Source: an uncultured Lachnospiraceae bacterium
GTDB taxonomy: Bacteria; Bacillota; Clostridia; Lachnospirales; Lachnospiraceae
Assembly: GCA_910579325.1 (NCBI GenBank)
Contig: CAJTTU010000151.1
Coordinates: 1-5,626 of the forward strand
DNA: 5,626 nt
Direction: 5' to 3'
The notes under the pieces were generated by a model that saw only the letters and a list, made by a program, of their open reading frames with translations, was not told where the DNA came from and ran no database searches. The translations under genes were made by a program, and so were the position numbers. Positions 4,806 to 5,626 of the stretch are shown here, in pieces (position 1 is the stretch's first letter; each line of letters starts with the position of its first letter).

Positions 4806-5626
4806 TTATACGGAAATATCGATGGAAACACTTTCCATCGCCACGACTCCCGCATCAGCGGAGACTGTGGGTGCGGAAACAGCCGGAGCGGATGCGGCTG
4901 CTGCGGCAGCGTCTGCCGGAATGGCTGCCGAGGCGGTCGGTGCCGGTGACGCGCCGGACAGAGAGGAGGACATATCGGAAAATGTATCTGCCGTGGCGTT
5001 TTTCCGGTCTTCTTCCTGCTCCTTCGCGGCATAATTCCGTTCTTCCCGTTTCCGCTTTTTCCGCCGGGTGGACAGCTCCTTGCGGATTTCCTCTTCCTTT
5101 TGCTCATCCATCTTTTTGGCAGCCTTTTCCCGCTGCCGTTCCAATACTTCCTCTTTATTCAGCTGCTTCAGCTTCTTTTGAATCCGCTTCATCAGCTTTT
5201 CCATCCGCTGAATCATCCGGCGGATTTTTTTCTGATCCTTTTTATCCGCACCGGCCAGAGACATTTTCAGATTGAGCAGCGCCCTCGTTGCCCGGGAGGA
5301 GACCTGCAGGATGTCTACTTTTGTCTCTGCGTGCGCCAGCTGGCCGGCCAGCTGTCCCACCGAGTCGTCAGGCGCCGAAGACTTGATCGGTCCGCCCGGT
5401 GAGGAGGAAGACTGCGGGCCGTTATTCTCCGGCAGCTTCCAAAAATCAAAATCTGTGGTATCCAAAGAGCTGAGCAGCGTATCAAAATCCGCGCCTGTCT
5501 CTAATCCGATGGGTTCTGTTTTTGCGGGTTCCGTTTCCGTGGCTTCTATCGATGCCTGCCTGCCGTCCTGTTCCCTCAGGGCAGCCTGATACCTGGCGCT
5601 GCCCATATCCGCCTGCCAGTTTCTCG
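4806..5626 (-). CDS. Unrecognised protein with charged coiled-coil centre and Ala-rich tail (partial at window edge)
   Basis: The frame is open to the last base, so the start may lie beyond the window. ATG 5606 is available but has only AGGCGG two bases before it, a poor spacing, and the preceding residues (RNWQAD) read on naturally. Counting from that ATG there are 266 residues. Residues 1-60 are acidic with FDTLLSSLDTTDFDFWKLPE; 61-82 are Ser/Pro/Gly-rich; and about 85-200 form a long, strongly charged helix (LAGQLAHAETKVDILQVSSR, then KKIRRMIQRMEKLMKRIQKK), probably a coiled coil. Residues about 205-255 are Ala/Ser/Pro-rich and disordered. There is no signal peptide in the visible part and no membrane segment. 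I do not recognise a family. A structural or surface-assembly role could be imagined, but nothing in the sequence shows it. It has its own terminator downstream and seems independent of the sigma operon. Confidence 0.7.
   Translation of the reverse strand, partial: RNWQADMGSARYQAALREQDGRQASIEATETEPAKTEPIGLETGADFDTLLSSLDTTDFDFWKLPENNGPQSSSSPGGPIKSSAPDDSVGQLAGQLAHAETKVDILQVSSRATRALLNLKMSLAGADKKDQKKIRRMIQRMEKLMKRIQKKLKQLNKEEVLERQREKAAKKMDEQKEEEIRKELSTRRKKRKREERNYAAKEQEEDRKNATADTFSDMSSSLSGASPAPTASAAIPADAAAAAASAPAVSAPTVSADAGVVAMESVSIDISV

Noticed and set aside
4690..5275. Long + strand open frames opposite the right-hand gene, with Ala/Arg-rich or Pro/Arg-rich products.
   Set aside because: Their composition is that of a shadow of the low-complexity, Ala- and Lys/Arg-rich gene on the minus strand. 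They have no good ribosome binding site, and one crosses the terminator at 4710-4757.

Overview
The window looks like a piece of a Firmicutes genome, most likely Lachnospiraceae or a related Clostridia. The evidence is strong purine-rich Shine-Dalgarno sites, frequent TTG starts, an RsiV-type anti-sigma factor beside its ECF sigma factor, a PucR/CdaR-type regulator next to a GPH-type sugar transporter, and a large serine recombinase tail. This placement is inferred from gene content and style; no search was run.

Left part (1-2713): the end of a serine recombinase gene (+) stops five bases from the truncated 3' end of a GPH-family transporter (-). The transporter keeps only its first 99 residues, as expected if a mobile element inserted into it. 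A roughly 380-base region with several inverted repeats separates the transporter from a divergent PucR/CdaR-type regulator (+). That regulator carries an in-frame TAG after codon 131, so it survives as two same-frame pieces, 891-1286 and 1320-2501. A small two-helix membrane protein gene overlaps its stop by four bases. Transporter and regulator therefore both look broken, and the locus reads as a decaying carbohydrate-uptake module.

Centre (2746-4660): a bidirectional terminator closes the left block and, from the other side, a minus-strand operon of an ECF sigma factor followed by an RsiV-like, DUF3298-type membrane anti-sigma factor. A TGAAAC-N17-GGTCTA sequence upstream of the sigma gene is a good candidate ECF autoregulatory promoter. 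It shows that the most upstream ATG of that reading frame lies inside the promoter and that the true start is a TTG behind a GGAGG site. A second, palindromic ECF-like motif sits between the two genes.

Right part (4710-5626): a minus-strand terminator follows an unrecognised gene that runs off the right edge. Its product has an acidic N-terminal part, a long charged helical or coiled-coil centre and an Ala/Ser/Pro-rich tail.

No RNA gene, CRISPR array or clearly new system is visible. The points most worth checking are the transporter-recombinase junction, the amber codon in the regulator, and the ECF promoter pair.
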